DNA of 64,000 nt, taken from Omphalotus guepiniiformis (taxonomy: Eukaryota > Basidiomycota > Agaricomycetes > Agaricales > Omphalotaceae). The notes beneath the pieces were generated by a model. That model made no database searches. It was not told the DNA's origin and saw nothing but the letters and a program-made list of their open reading frames with translations. Of the stretch, positions 22,820 through 35,367 are shown in pieces. The DNA is taken from the NCBI GenBank assembly GCA_028554645.1, contig JAQOOI010000061.1, positions 372,001 through 436,000 on the forward strand. The letters run 5' to 3'. Made by a program: the position numbers and the translations under genes. How positions within the stretch are numbered: the stretch's first letter is position 1; each line of letters begins with the position of its first letter.

Positions 22820-24906
22820 TCAGAATTCCCCAATCACACCAACCCTACTCCCAATCCACCTAACACCAGCCGAAACACCAGCAGCCACCAAAAGCGCAGC
22901 ATCAAAAAGTGATCCGAAAACTTGAAATTCAGGTACAGCAGAAAATAAATTACTCTCTGCTCCACATGGGTATGGATATGCACCTGACGCTGGGATGCAC
23001 GAAGACGTAGAAGAAGAAGAAGGAGGGTCGAGGTCGAGATCTTGTGGTTCTGGAGGAGGAAAAGACGTTCGGAGTTGGACTATTGTTGATAGGAGATATA
23101 TGCCCTGTATCGAATGAGGGTCGAGTACCAAAGCACAAAGCAACCGTGAAACATACCATCAACTGCGCCAATAGCATCAGCATAACAGAAGCACTAACGC
23201 TTTTCCCAAATTCCAACCCAAGTCCGAATCTTGATTTCGAGTCTGTACTTGTACTTGTACCTGAAGTGGTAACTCGAGACAAAACTCTCGATACACCACG
23301 CATGACTAGGCGTACGCTAGTGAGAATGATTATGCCGACGAGAATGAGACTGATCTGTTCTCGAGTCATGGGAAAGGAAATAAATAAAAAAAGTCAATAA
23401 GAAAAGTCAATAAGGAGCTAGATAATCGAATGATTAATTGACTGACTGATCTGACGAGCGACGACCTTGATATCTTCCTGAATACGAGATAAATCGGTCT
23501 CCATAGATGGTGCGGAAGGAGGCGCAGGAGTCTCAGGGTGCCTTTGTTGATAAACCATTGCCACCAAGTCACCGAGGAGTTTACTGATGAGATCAGGATA
23601 ATTCGTAGAAGAAGTTCCTGGTGTTTTGGGTACGAAGAAATTGATTATCGACTGCGGACATCAGGCGTTAATCCAAAAGGTAATGAGATAAAGAAGGACA
23701 AATCGCACTCACCCATCCAAGCCTCCCAATCCAATAAACCGCCATAACTCTCTCCACAACACCCCAAACTCTCCCTAACAACGTCCCTCTCCATCTCGCC
23801 TCCTGTCTCCTCACCCTCAACTCCATCATATTACTCGTCATCTGCTCATGCAACAACTCAAGCCCTTTCATCTCCGCAGCATCTTCCCCACCCGCAGAAC
23901 GTAAATTCAAAGTCGGAAACCACGACGTCTTCCTCCCACTCCCAAGTACACTCCCACTCCCACTATCAGAAACACTAGCCGCACTACTACCACTACGTTC
24001 TCTTTCTCTCTCTCCCGCCATCCTTTTCTTCAATCGGTCTAAATCCTCTTTCACTCTCTCCAAAGCGCGTTCAGCCAGTTCTACGTCTTTCTCCGTTGGA
24101 ACGGTATCGATTCTCGATGGTGAAGCGAATGGAGAGGGGAGGTACCTCCAGGAGCTGCTAACGGCTCCGAAACCAGATAAGAGACCAAGGATAATGGTCC
24201 CTAGAACGATGAGGCGGGCGATAGTAGCCGTCAACAGATCTGTATCTGCTAAAGCGGTAGGTAGAGGGATACGTGAGAATGCGAATAGGTAGATTGTTAT
24301 GGGTACGAGGGCGGTGAATATCCGGATTGGAGAAAGGAGTTTGCGTTTAGAGCCTGATGTGAGGAGTAGACTCGTAAATAGAGGAGTTAATAGCAGGATG
24401 GTGGCGAGGAGAGCCAGTAATGAGAATCTAAAGTTGAGTAGTCGTGCGCTACATTGGATCGTTTATCTCAGCACGTCTCTTATAGGGTTCGAGTATAACT
24501 GCGTACCTTGCACTGAAGATCCCCAAACCTTGGCACATCAGCAGTACGAACAACATACAGCTTTCAGAGAAGCACGCTGCAAAAACCGAGCGTGCTATTG
24601 TAGAATGCGACGATTGATGCCGCTTGATCACACGATTCGTATTCGTATGCGTCGGTAGCGTTCCAAGCTCCACTTCCTCTACTTCATCTAACGGCGTTCC
24701 AGGAATCGAAGGTGAAGTCGTCGTCGTAGTAGAAGAAGACAACTTTCGCAAATCCGAGTAGAGACTATTTAGGAGATATTTGCGACAAGAAAAGAATAGT
24801 CCTAGTCTATGGTGTCAATTAGCATATTTTGTATGTCAATTCGATGGATACGGTGAAGTACGTACCTTAGGAGGACAAGGACGAGGCTCTCGATGAGAAC
24901 GGACAT
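22820..24906 (-). CDS. Golgi pH regulator (GPHR/GPR89-type) membrane protein
   Basis: Six exons (24906-24866, 24806-24507, 24427-23713, 23651-23447, 23359-23157, 23104-22820) close in phase to 583 codons including stop. The junction of exons 4 and 5 is slightly ambiguous, because ATCAG is repeated on both sides. The diagnostic block LIVLGTIILGLLSGFGAVSS lies in the middle. It is followed by the amphipathic coiled region (KDVELAERALERVKEDLDRL) and then the C-terminal ABA-GPCR-like helices (QISLILVGIIILTSVRLVMR, SVMLMLLAQLM, GIYLLSTIVQLRTSFPP). GPHR proteins are anion-channel-like membrane proteins of the Golgi/ER needed for organelle acidification. The Met at 24906 begins a hydrophobic segment as in the family. 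Confidence 0.85.
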
Positions 24907-25308
24907 GTTGAAGTCGATATTTGAGAAGAAGAGAAAAGAATGTGTATTCCTGCAGGTGGTAGTTGGAAGATGAGATTCATGCACCGCATGAGACTGGAAG
25001 TGGAGAGTGAAAGAGTTTACATTCTGCTGCGGCTAGTGCCTGTGCCTGCCGGTATTGCCGGTCCGTCTAAGGTCTGGACTCTTTCGTCACTCCTTTCCTT
25101 CATTCTCTTCTCATCGACAACGGCGATAACTTCAACTATCTGTGTTACAGCAGCATGACAGGCCAGAGGCATCCAGATGGGAAGAAGTGCCGATGTCTTT
25201 AATGGACTCTCAAACCCTCAACCAATTTCAGACCGTCGCCGCTCCCTTCAATAGCAATTGGATGAACCTGAAAATACTCTTCTTCGATAAAAACGCCAGG
25301 CCTCCTAC

Positions 25309-25587
25309 TCTCGCGCATCATCTATACTATGTCCTTCCGAAACCGACCCTGCAGTCAAGCGCTATCCACATTTAAACATGTATGCACATCGCGAACGCTG
25401 GCTTGAAGCTCCAGATCAGGTGCGTCGTGAGATGCTTGAGCCTGGCAGGACTCGGACAAAGACAGGAATTTGGAAGCGCTTCACGGAGCAAGTACTGGTC
25501 AAGGTTGCAAAATTGAAGGCCAACCGTGAATGGGTCAAGCGACAGGAGAAGCAACGGATAATGATGGAGTCGAGAGATTGGAGATGA
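25309..25587 (+). CDS. Small basic protein, last exon only
   Basis: An open frame ending at 25587 begins after an acceptor-like GCCAG at about 25304-25308 (SYSRASSILCPSETDPAV...). It continues into a Lys/Arg-rich helical segment (RFTEQVLVKVAKLKANREW) and ends RQEKQRIMMESRDWR. A start at Met 25378 would give 69 residues. The 5' exon could not be placed. The gene is divergent from GPHR. Family unknown; the high Lys/Arg helix content resembles small mitochondrial assembly or ribosomal proteins, but this is a guess. Confidence 0.35.
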   Translation, partial: SRASSILCPSETDPAVKRYPHLNMYAHRERWLEAPDQVRREMLEPGRTRTKTGIWKRFTEQVLVKVAKLKANREWVKRQEKQRIMMESRDWR

Positions 25588-26126
25588 TAGTAGTAGCGAG
25601 TTGACGAACTAGAATTTATTTGTGATGCCTCGATATGCTATAATTCTCGACATTGTATTCTATTCTACATTTATCTAGTCCCAATACATACACTACGTCG
25701 GTTCATATCCCTGTAATCAGAAACACCGACCATAACATGTAGCATGATAACCAAGTACAGCAACAGGATCTTTACAACGGGTTTTACTGAACATCATTAG
25801 TTTTACCAGAAGGTATGTTCAATAGTCTACTTTTGAACGTTGCCCTTTGCATGGCGAAGGACGCTTACGTCGACGTCCTTCGCTGAAGACTTCGCCCAGT
25901 GGGTCTTGCATCGTGAACCGCCGGTCGCACCTCGCGGTTCCCGCTATCAATCCCCCTGTCCCTCCCGTCGAACCCACTCTCACACCGGACGTCTTCTGCA
26001 GGGTAGATTCCCCAGCATAAATCCTTGCACTAACATTACGCTACAATCATTCTGTCGGTCAATAGTCGATCATTCAAATACATATAAGAGGCGTACCGAA
26101 CACAAACGGGATCGTATAGATAGATT
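25588..26126. other. Convergent intergenic region
   Basis: 3' flank of the small basic protein and of HAS1. The 100-codon plus frame at 25840-26142 overlaps the HAS1 stop region and has no domain. Confidence 0.45.
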
Positions 26127-28034
26127 TCATCGACTCCACTGAGCACTCTCATTCATAGCTTGCTGCTCTTTACCCCTACGATACACCTCTTTTTCTACCT
26201 TCTTCTTCCCCAAGGTCTCTTCACGCCGTTGTTTAGACATCCTACTCGACGTAGTCCTCCCACTCGGATTCGGATTCGGATTCGGATTCGACTCTTCATC
26301 TTCAACGTATTCAGTTTCCAAAGGCTCCATCTCCACCTCAAAATCATCATCATCTACCCGACGTCGTTTTTTCGTACTTTTCTGCGCTCCAATGTTCACA
26401 TTGACTCTCGGAGGAACGGAGAACCCAAACGATTTCCCAACACCCGCAAGATCCAGCGAATTGATATCAAACACTTTTTTCAGGGAATACGACGCGTATG
26501 ATTGAAGGTAAGATCGATACCCATCCTTTGCAGATTGATGTAGGTAGTAATTCCGCGCCAACAAATTTTCGAGCTACGCGTTATGTTTATGTTAGGTTGC
26601 GTGTGATATATGCTACGTACGAAAAGACTCACCTGAGCTTGTATATCGCTAACTTTGTTCGCGGGGAACTGATATTCGTTTAGTGGAACTTTAGATTCTT
26701 TGAGGTACCGCAAGAATCCGAGTTCGTTGGGAAGGAGAAAGAGTAAGCTCCGACCATCCTTTCCGCCTCGCGCTGTACGTCCGACTCGATGAATGTAATC
26801 ACGCGGATCGTCGGGTGGGTCATACTGCACTATCCAATCCACGCGAGGAAAGTCCAACCCTCGCGCGGCAACGTTAGTGCACAGTAAAATCCCTGTTTCA
26901 GCATTAACAAACTCGAAGAATGTATTCGTCCGTTTCTGCTGCTTTTGCTTTCCGTGAAAAAAAGAAAAAGAAAAATGAGCATCTTCACGCGAGCAAACAC
27001 AAGGGACATACGTGTAAGTCTAGCACATTAACATCGATATAGTTGAATAGTTCGGCGTGATACTTGACCGAATTACAACTGGAGAAGAAGACAATGACTT
27101 TCTTGGAACGATTGCGTTTCAAGAACGAGTACAGAAGAAGGAACCGTTTCTCCGACGGACACACGACATATCCTTGGGACAGTGTAGCAACGGTGCTCGC
27201 AGCTTCTCCCTTTTCGACGTTGATAAACACGGGGCCGGGTCGTAAAGAGATGCGCGCAAGGTCGTCTACTTTTCTCGTCTGAGTTGCTGAAAATAACATA
27301 GATTGGCGATCATCTGTGGAATGTTGTCAGGTCGAATGGTTTGGATGTAGCAACTGGAAATATAACGCCGAACCGTTTGGTAACATGTTGATTATCTTCT
27401 TCATCTGTTCCTCGAACCCGATTTCCAAAATCCGATCAGCTTCATCTATAATCAGGGCCTTTAAATTGCGATAAACCCATCCCTTGGTTGTCTGAGAATG
27501 TCATCAGTACGATGAGGACACATTAACAATGTAAAGACCAAGACGCACTTGTAAATGATCCATGAGTCTACCGGGCGTAGCAATCAACAAATTGACGCCC
27601 TTTGTGAGTTTTTCTGCTTCAGCACTTTTGTTCGCACCTCCAATTGCTATTCCAAAGGTTTGTGAATGCGTTCCCATAAGTTCTTTGGCAACACCAAAAA
27701 TCTGAAGTGCAAGCTCTCGTGTGGGAGATAATATAATCACCCCAGTACCTAATAATCATGTCAAAGATCTCACTCCGCAACAAGGGCTGCAAAATATACC
27801 ATTTATCGGCTTGAATTTCAGACGATAGAGAAGTTCGACCGCAGGTATTAGAAAAGCCAATGTCTTGCCAGAACCAGTCTGAGCGGCACCGAGAACGTCT
27901 TTGCCAGCAAGAAGAACGGGGATGGAAGCGGCTTGAATCGGAGTCATTGTTTCAAAGCCCATTTTAGCAAGTGCATCTTGAGTTTTTGGTGAAAGTTCGA
28001 GTGTATCGAATCGTACTCGTTCGACGGCTGCCAT
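26127..28034 (-). CDS. HAS1: ATP-dependent RNA helicase HAS1 (DEAD-box, ribosome biogenesis)
   Basis: Six exons (28034-27800, 27748-27549, 27491-27374, 27313-27012, 26947-26633, 26573-26127) close in phase to 539 codons. Helicase motifs appear in order: Q-motif ([10 protein letters not shown]...GFETMTPIQ), I AQTGSGKT, Ia PTRELALQ, Ib [33 protein letters not shown]. The C-terminus has the HAS1/DDX18 extension ([14 protein letters not shown]) and a basic tail with a Pro-Asn repeat encoded by GGATTC units. HAS1 works in the nucleolus on pre-rRNA and snoRNA release during 40S and 60S assembly. Oddity: the acceptor of intron 4 is a weak GGAAAG. Using it gives [10 protein letters not shown], whereas the genomic sequence just before it would encode the family-typical [12 protein letters not shown]. 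Confidence 0.92.
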
Positions 28035-28496
28035 CGAGAAAATCGACTTCGTAGTATAAATTATGTAGCAAAGCTCATTTTTTCGCGCCAGTTTATTTAT
28101 GTTTGGTGGTCAAAACCTCCATTTGCCCACGTGGCTGCGGCGCTAATGCCATCCTTACCGCCGCCATGCGCACGAAAGAGCTTTGGCGACCGATACGAAT
28201 GATTGCCTCCTGTAAATCTCTCACTTAGCAGCCTTTTCCCCAACGTGTTCCCTCTTCATTCATACGGTGTCAGGTCATTCCAAGTATCAAAAAGAAAGCG
28301 GACTGGGCGCTCAGGTGGACTTCCGATTCCGTCGTTCCGAGTGCTATTTTGCAGTAATGTATATATATAATGCAGTTGCTGAAGCATCATCTTTCAAAGT
28401 TCACCGCTTGATTTAATTAAATTCTGAACCTGCACGTAAGTTGATATTGAGAAAGGAACGGCATTCATGAAAGGTTTTCTCACTTCTTAACTTGAT
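28035..28496. other. Intergenic: HAS1 promoter side and 3' flank of DUF6534 gene
   Basis: No gene seen. AT-rich stretch near 28408-28425. Confidence 0.5.
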
Positions 28497-30037
28497 TCGT
28501 TTCCCGTGTTCAACTCGTCTACAGGTCTCGCATCATCCAGGCAGATGGATTGAGCATCAATCATGGTGTCGTGTCCGCGCAAGCGGCGCCTGATATTGAG
28601 ATTGAACAAGAGTGTCAATGCGTATATTCTTCCCATGCAGACGCCCAAAGTGACAGAATCTAGACGTTAAAAAAATATAGGCTATGAAAATAGAAGTACA
28701 CAAATCAACGCAGGTAAAGACTCACAATTGTCCTCGGGAAAGACCAGGAAAATCACAAGCATACTTGTAGCCCAAACGGCTGTAATAGTACCAGTCTGGA
28801 TCGTCAAAGCGACAAGTCGTCGCATAAGCCTATGTTGGTGGTGTGATTTTAGCTACATTCATTAACAAAGAAATACGACTAGAAGCGCACCGTCTCGTGG
28901 ACTTGTGATACGCGTCAACTCGTATGAATTGGATTGACAAAGCCGCTGCAGTGATGGTATCGGCCAGCACGCTTAACACAAGCCACATCCTTTATACCAA
29001 CGAATCAGTGAGAAGAGAACTCTCCGGTCGGAAGTGTGTAGTAGAATGTTGACATACATACTGCTCCACTCCAGGGCAATTCGTAGAGTGATATCTGGAG
29101 AAATCACCGCGATAACCACACACGCAAGCGCACCTGCCATCTTTAGAGTGTAATTGAAAATAAAAATAACTGTTGTTCATGTCGGAACTCACCGACATGA
29201 CCACAAGGGCCAGAATCACGATGCTGATAGCTTTATGGCCTGTTCTGTGTAACAATCATCAATAAGAACACAGAACAATCATCAATAAGAAACCCATGTA
29301 TAGTCTCTGACGGGAACATACAAGCTCCAATATCTATGGACTAAAAATATTTGAGTCAACGCGGCAGATACTGCATTTGCCGCAGTACCGAGCAGTTGGG
29401 CCCTGGCGGACTAGTTAGCCAGATGGCTAGATACTCAAAAGATAGACATACCACGGTTGTATCGCGAGATACTCCAGATCGCCTAAATCACAGGTCAGTG
29501 AATTTCAAAGCCAAATTGAGCTGACATACCCCAATGTACGACAATTTCCTGGGCAGAAAGTAAGCTGATTTCTCGCCTTTCCACAAAACATAACACGCCG
29601 TAGTCACTCACAAGATATACAAAAGCAAAGGCCACTATGGTTGCAACAGTGTCAAACAATAATGTTGAAGCAACCGTTATCTTGAAGAGCAGGCGATCGT
29701 ATGGATAATTATCGATATAACGGTACACCTTCAGCAATGTCAGTGAGGATTCGTCAAAAATATTAGTCAGAGCGTGAAAACATCCAGACCTGGGTGAGTT
29801 CCCACACGTACAATATCACGTTGGCCCACGACCCAACTAATAACGTTCTATAACGCTTCAGCTTAGTCAAGTCACGAAGAGCGCGGTCAAAGCAGAAAAA
29901 AGCATACCCTAGCGAGCTATCGTACACACCCATGCGGAATGGCAAGAGTCCAACGGAGGGTGTCAAGATGTACTGAGGAGAAAAGAGACCGGGACTTGGT
30001 GAGCGGTGTATGTCACGGCATAGGGCAGCGACGCCAT
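28497..30037 (-). CDS. DUF6534-type seven-helix membrane protein
   Basis: A multi-exon gene. The probable start is Met 30037 (MASLPYA), followed by a short intron to YILTPSVGLLPFRMGVYD. Helices and family blocks follow in order: LLVGSWANVILYVWELTQVY, YPYDRLLFKITVASTLLFDT, VHWGDLEYLAIQPW, QLLGTAANAVSAALTQIFLV, HRYWSL, MAGALACVVIAVI, MWLVLSVLADTITAAALS, RRLVALTIQTGTITAVWA and GRIYALTLLFNLNIRRRLR. The C-terminal tail stops at TAA 28499-28497. The layout (about seven helices, a YPxD motif after helix 2, and a GRIYxLTLLxNLNxR ending) is that of an expanded agaricomycete family known mainly as DUF6534. Function unknown; a receptor-like role has been speculated only from topology. Confidence 0.75.
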
Positions 30038-31748
30038 GACAGTAGGCAAGAGATTTGACAGAGAGATGGCGCCAACTTATTGGAAGAGCTGTATACAGTC
30101 GGCTAACGACTGTGAGGCGGCGGTCAAGCGGCGGTAGGGTCAGCTACCCGTGAACGTCTAAGGTCTCCCCGGTTCAGCAACGGCGTCTCGAGCTTTCGAA
30201 TTGAAAGGAACGTCATGGTTTGACGGACTCGGCGCATGGAGAAGCTTTGTGAATTGTGATGGCGCTAGGACGTGGAAACACTATGTGCGAGTTCTAGGGA
30301 TTGAATTCAGTTGGAGATATGTGAGGAGCCCTAGTCCTCCCTGGTCCTGGTCGCGATACATAGAAAGATGATTAAATGACTTTTATCGATCACCCCTCCG
30401 CCGCCCGTCATAGACCGCGAGTATGTATATTCGTATCTTGAATAGATTGTTCTGATCCATGTGAGTAACCTTGGAACGAAGTCATCCACTGTGATTGCCG
30501 TTGGATGTGGCGCAACGATGCCGTATAGTAGCGCAACACCGAGAACACAGAACCTTATATCTCCCGCCTTCAATGTCACGGTAGCAAGCAGCGGGGTGGG
30601 TCTACGGATGCTACATTAGATCAACATAAGGAGAAAGAGATAAAGGTCAAACTCACCTCCCTACAATCCTAGGACTCTCATTGCATGGAAGATTTTCATA
30701 TTGCCCGCTTCTACCTCTCGCTCTTCGTAGAAAGAGCCTCTATCTCGGGGGCCTGCCGTCGTACCCTTGTTGAACACGACATTTGCACGACATTGACAAG
30801 CGGCACCGGTTAACTTCTTTCTTCCAATTCTTTCTTCCATACCTGATTCTTGATTTCATCCAAGAGCAATGAGAGAGTTCACTAAGGGCAGGGATATAAC
30901 TGGAATAGAAGCACAATAGGCCTGAATTTGTAGACTCAGAGACTCGCGACACTAAGAGCATAAGAGCTGACTAAGAGGGATAGGAAGGAATGCCGCGGCA
31001 ATTTTACGGCAGGCAAAATCTGATCTGACCGTTTTGACTGCGTCACGCGTGAAAACTCTCTGTTCTCTCCTGTTCCCTCATCTAGACTCACAGAATACAC
31101 TTTATCCGACGATCACAGAAATTTATCCGCCATAGAGACTGTGCTTCTTCTCGGGAAGGCCGCAGAGTACGTGGGTCGCTTACTTCCAAGTGTATGTTCA
31201 GCACCGTTATGAGGGGAAAACATTTGAGGCAAGTTGGAACGCGCTGGTGAGGACGGCCTCCGGTAAGCAGAACGGATAACTTGAGATAACTTACCGTTCT
31301 TGGCCTTCTGATTTTTACTCTAGTCAATCTCGCGCAAAGCATCACATGGCATGGAACCATGCAGCAAGACGGTTCTTCAATTTTCGTCGCAGATGGCGTT
31401 AGTCTCTAAACAACACGGGTTTACACCATTCTTCAAGAAGCATGACAGCATCAGTTCCTCAAAAGTCTTCTATTTCTCTGACGCCCTTAGGAACTTCTGC
31501 GGTTGTTCCATTTTTGCCAAGTTTCGTATTATTATTGGATGATGAAGCTACGCATGATCAAAGGGAACGGGCCGAGTGTATTAACTCAGAGGTACAGTTG
31601 ACCTACTGACTTGGAACGATCACCGGCGTATGACGGACATGAATGCTACGAAATGTGGGATGGGCAAGCCCTTAAAATGAGCAGGTCAGTTGAACGGAAT
31701 ACTTGAGACGACCTCGTTGGTTTCTCATTCAAATTCGCGGCTTTGCCA
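30038..31748. other. Intergenic, 1.7 kb
   Basis: No confident gene. A minus frame at 30579-30331 (with FCVLGVALLYGIVAPHP) might be a stray exon or fragment, but no splice partners were found. The promoters of the DUF6534 gene (-) and the GH51 gene (+) lie here. Confidence 0.45.
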
Positions 31749-34700
31749 ATGTTGCAGATCAAAACTTTTCTGACGTTGCTTGGGGTAGCCCAAGTATACG
31801 CTCAGACGACTGTGAGCGTGAGCTCCACTGCGAGTCATGCTGTACCAAGCACCTTATGTGAGTTTTCATATCTACTCTAAAATATCGTCGTTGCTAATCG
31901 TCTTTTGGCGGTTCAGTTGGCCAAATGTTCGAGGTGTGCAACCTGCATTTCAATGTAGATCACAAGGAACTGATCGCGGAGTAACTTCGCAATATAGGAT
32001 ATCAGTGTACGTCTTCCAAGTTTCTGCGCGAATACCTGTTCTGAGTGTCATCGTGTTCGTATAGCATGTAAGTATCAACATTAATGGCCACTAGTTGTAC
32101 TCTTAATCAATGAATCTTCGACCAGAGCGGCGACGGCGGCCTGTACGCAGAACGTATGTCTTTGTTGCAACGCTACTAGCACCTGTAGCTGATTGTAGTT
32201 GCATTTTAGTCCTTCAAAACCGAGCGTTCCAACAAGTTACTCCAAGTGCGTATTACTCATGCTCTGCTGGCTCATTTGTAACCCGATTTGCGTGCAGACA
32301 CTGCTGCAGCACTCAATGCTTGGCACTCCGTCAACGGTGCGGGACTGACTGTCATCGCTGAGACCGTACCGGTGTCTTCCGCTCTTCCGAATGCCCTGAG
32401 TGTTTCGATCCCGAGTGGTACTACAGGATTATCAGGAGTAGGAAACGAAGGCTATTTTGGTGTGTTCACGTACATCGTGTATTCATCCAGATATATTAGA
32501 CTAAGATTATCCCCTTCAGGCATCAAAGTCGATACCTCATCAACGTACAGCGCCTCCTTCTTCTACCGTTTTCCAACAGCTTCCTCTTTCTCCGGTCCCG
32601 CCGTTCTCGCTCTGCAGACTTCCGCTGGCCAAATTCTCGGATCTACAAACGTGACACTTTCGGGTGCGCAAACGACTTGGGCCCAGGTCAATGCTACTAT
32701 AAAACCACATACCGCCCCATCGGCTGGATCGACAGCGAATAACTTCACTCTGACTGTGGATGCGGCAAAACTGGGTGGACAAACGATTAATTTTGCGATG
32801 TTTTCTTTGTTCCCACCTACGTTCAAGGGAAGGGAGAATGGGATGAGAATCGATATTGCTGAGGTGAGGTCCACTTGGAATTTGCTGAGAGTATGGAGCA
32901 TGGATATTGATTGTGAGAGTAGACGTTGAGTGAAATGGGCCCGTCGTTCTTCCGGCTTCCTGGAGGGAATAATCTTGTGAGTATGTTTTGGTAGTTATTC
33001 GACAATTTACTGACCTTGTCACAGGAGGTAATAGTACGAGATTGAGACGTGTTGCAAGGCCTGACTAGTCCACTACAGGGTCAAACTGTGGCCACACGGT
33101 GGCAGTGGAATGACACCGTCGGACCTCTCGTTGACAGACCAGGTACGGATTGAGTTTCTACGATAGAACGCTATTCACGTTGCCTCCAGGACGAGTGGGA
33201 GACTGGGGATACATAAACACCGAGTTAGCCTGTCTTTGCGGCAAAATCCAATGATTTGATATACTAAATATTGCTCGCTCTAGTGGTCTCGGTCTCCTGG
33301 AATACCTGTTGTGGTGCGAAGATTTGAATATGCTGCCTATCATGGCCGTCTGGTCAGGTATATCAGTCCTCTTTCCGTTCCCATTTTACGCTGCTATGTT
33401 CTTACGCAGTCTACTACAGGGTATGCACTTGGCGGCACGAGTGTTGCGGAGGATGACTTGGGACCTTACATCCAGCAAGCCATCGACCAAGTGCGTTTCT
33501 AGATCTGACTGGTTGCCACTGCTTGCACACCAGGATTGATTTGCTATGCTTTCATAGATCAACTTTGTAATCGGTGACCCAGCTGAAAGCGAGCCTGGTT
33601 AGTAAAGTCACTTATGTTCTCTCGGACATCATTTGACATCGACTGCTCAGCTGCACTGAGAGCTTCTCTCGGGCATCCCGAACCCTTCCCGTTGACGTAC
33701 GTGGAAGTCGGAAACGAGGTAGGGATCTTAATGGTTCCACCTTGCCTGACACTGATCGATTCCCGCGCACGTTTCAGGATTTCTTTGCATCTAGCACATA
33801 TGTATATCGCTGGCAAAACTTTGCGACGGCTTTGCAGGCTGAATTCCCTAATCTTCGTGCGTATCGACTTATACACATCTATCTATGTCTCAACTCATCG
33901 TACGATTCACAGACTTTATTGCCACATCGGACACATTCAACCCGGTATTAACGCCAAACCCTCAAGAGTGGGATGTTCATGTGTATCAAACACCTTGTAT
34001 GTATTCTGTGGTGTAAAGGGCCTGATATCTGATACACTTTTTCGTATACAGCATGGTTCGCGGAAAATTCATTTATATATGATGGGTTCGAGGTAGGTGG
34101 TCTGAGATTCAGGCGAACCTAGAGCCAACACTTACTGAGATGACATGTTCAGCGTAACGGAACAAAGTACTTCGAGGTCTGTCATTGCTTTCGCTGTGCC
34201 ATGCTTGGGTCTCGAACCAGTGTCTGTTTCAGGGAGAGTACGCGGCCATATCGACCAATCCTAATGATATCTTCGGAAGTCCTTCGGATGGTCGTCTCGT
34301 GTATCCAACTGTGCAAAGTATGTCGTGACAACGCGTTTTGTAGCTATGTCGTGCTGACTGAGTGTCTTGTGCAGGTTCCTCCGGAGAGGCAGCATTCATG
34401 ACTGGACTCGAAAGTTCGTGCTGTTCAAGCTTAATACTTCAGAATTAGTGATATATATATCAAATGGCAGGAAACAGCGACATTGTTTTCGCCGCTTCTT
34501 ATGCTCCTCTACTCAACGTATGTTGCCTCTATCCTTCCGATGATCCAAGTCGTCTGATGTTTTGCAGCACGTCGTCAGCTCTCAATGGGTAAGGGTCGCA
34601 TCCCCAAAATGCTATACTTATGCTGATGCTCTCGCAGACTCCGAACTTAGTTAGTTTCGAGTAAGTGTTCCGATATGAGGTGTGCATACGCGATCGCTAA

Positions 34701-35215
34701 TATTGCTTAATGTTTCCAGTGCAGGCGCTGTGTATCGGTCCACAAGCTTCTACGTGCAGCAGGTAACCGATTATCTCAATTGATCTGAGATTTTATTCAC
34801 ACCATCACAGTTATTCAGTCTGAACAGAGGAGACGAGTATCTTCCTAGCACACTCCCTAGTGCAAATGGAACTCTTTTCTGGAGTGTAGTCCGTAAAACT
34901 TCCGTTACTCCAAATGAAATAATTGTGAAGGTAACGAAATGCTTTTGAACTGGGCTTGATTGACATTTCCATTGACGTACTCTTCTTCAGGTCGTCAACA
35001 CAGTTGCAGCGGCTACCAGTGTAACTTTCGCCTTACCATTCTCAGTCTCAAAAACGGCAAACCTACAGTTATTGACCGGGGCAGAAACTGCAAGTAACAC
35101 GCCTACCGCACCGAATGCAGTCACGCCTCAAAACAGCACAATTACTGTAGACAAGACTTTTGAATACGAAGCTTCCGGATTTAGTGTTAGCGTTATTACG
35201 CTGGAAGTGGTGTAA
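31749..35215 (+). CDS. Secreted alpha-L-arabinofuranosidase, GH51
   Basis: A very intron-rich gene (at least 15 introns, several micro-exons) starting at Met 31749 with a signal peptide ([13 protein letters not shown]) and ending VITLEVV at TAA 35213. Joined exons give [17 protein letters not shown] and [11 protein letters not shown] carbohydrate-binding-like beta region follows, then the catalytic barrel with acid/base Glu in [10 protein letters not shown] (near 33710) and nucleophile Glu in KYFEGEYAAIS (near 34165-34255). The C-terminal beta-sandwich domain ([12 protein letters not shown]...) is the Alpha-L-AF C-terminal domain. The enzyme removes arabinose side chains from arabinoxylan or arabinan outside the cell. 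Its stop codon lies only 152 bp before F-box copy 1, and a diverged copy of its 3' end occurs at 38.1 kb. Confidence 0.88.
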
Positions 35216-35273
35216 TACGTCCAAAACTTCCTGTGTTCGTATTACATAAACAATGAACAGAACATTAATGATT

Positions 35274-35292
35274 CACGTGAGTTTCGCGTGAC
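35274..35292 (+). promoter_or_regulatory. CACGTG + CGCGTGAC motif upstream of F-box copy 1
   Basis: CACGTGA followed by TTCGCGTGAC, 94 bp before the ATG. Shared with copies 2, 3 and 4. CACGTG is an E-box core bound by bHLH-type factors; function here is inferred from conservation only. Confidence 0.4.
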
Positions 35293-35367
35293 CCTGTCAC
35301 TTGCGCGATATATTTCCAAATCTCTGTGTTCTCGGCTTTCTACTATCTACTCCAAAGTCTTTGAAGA

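Noticed and set aside
30331..30579. Minus ORF with a hydrophobic segment near the DUF6534 gene
   Set aside because: No splice partner or start context; could be a stray fragment but not supportable.
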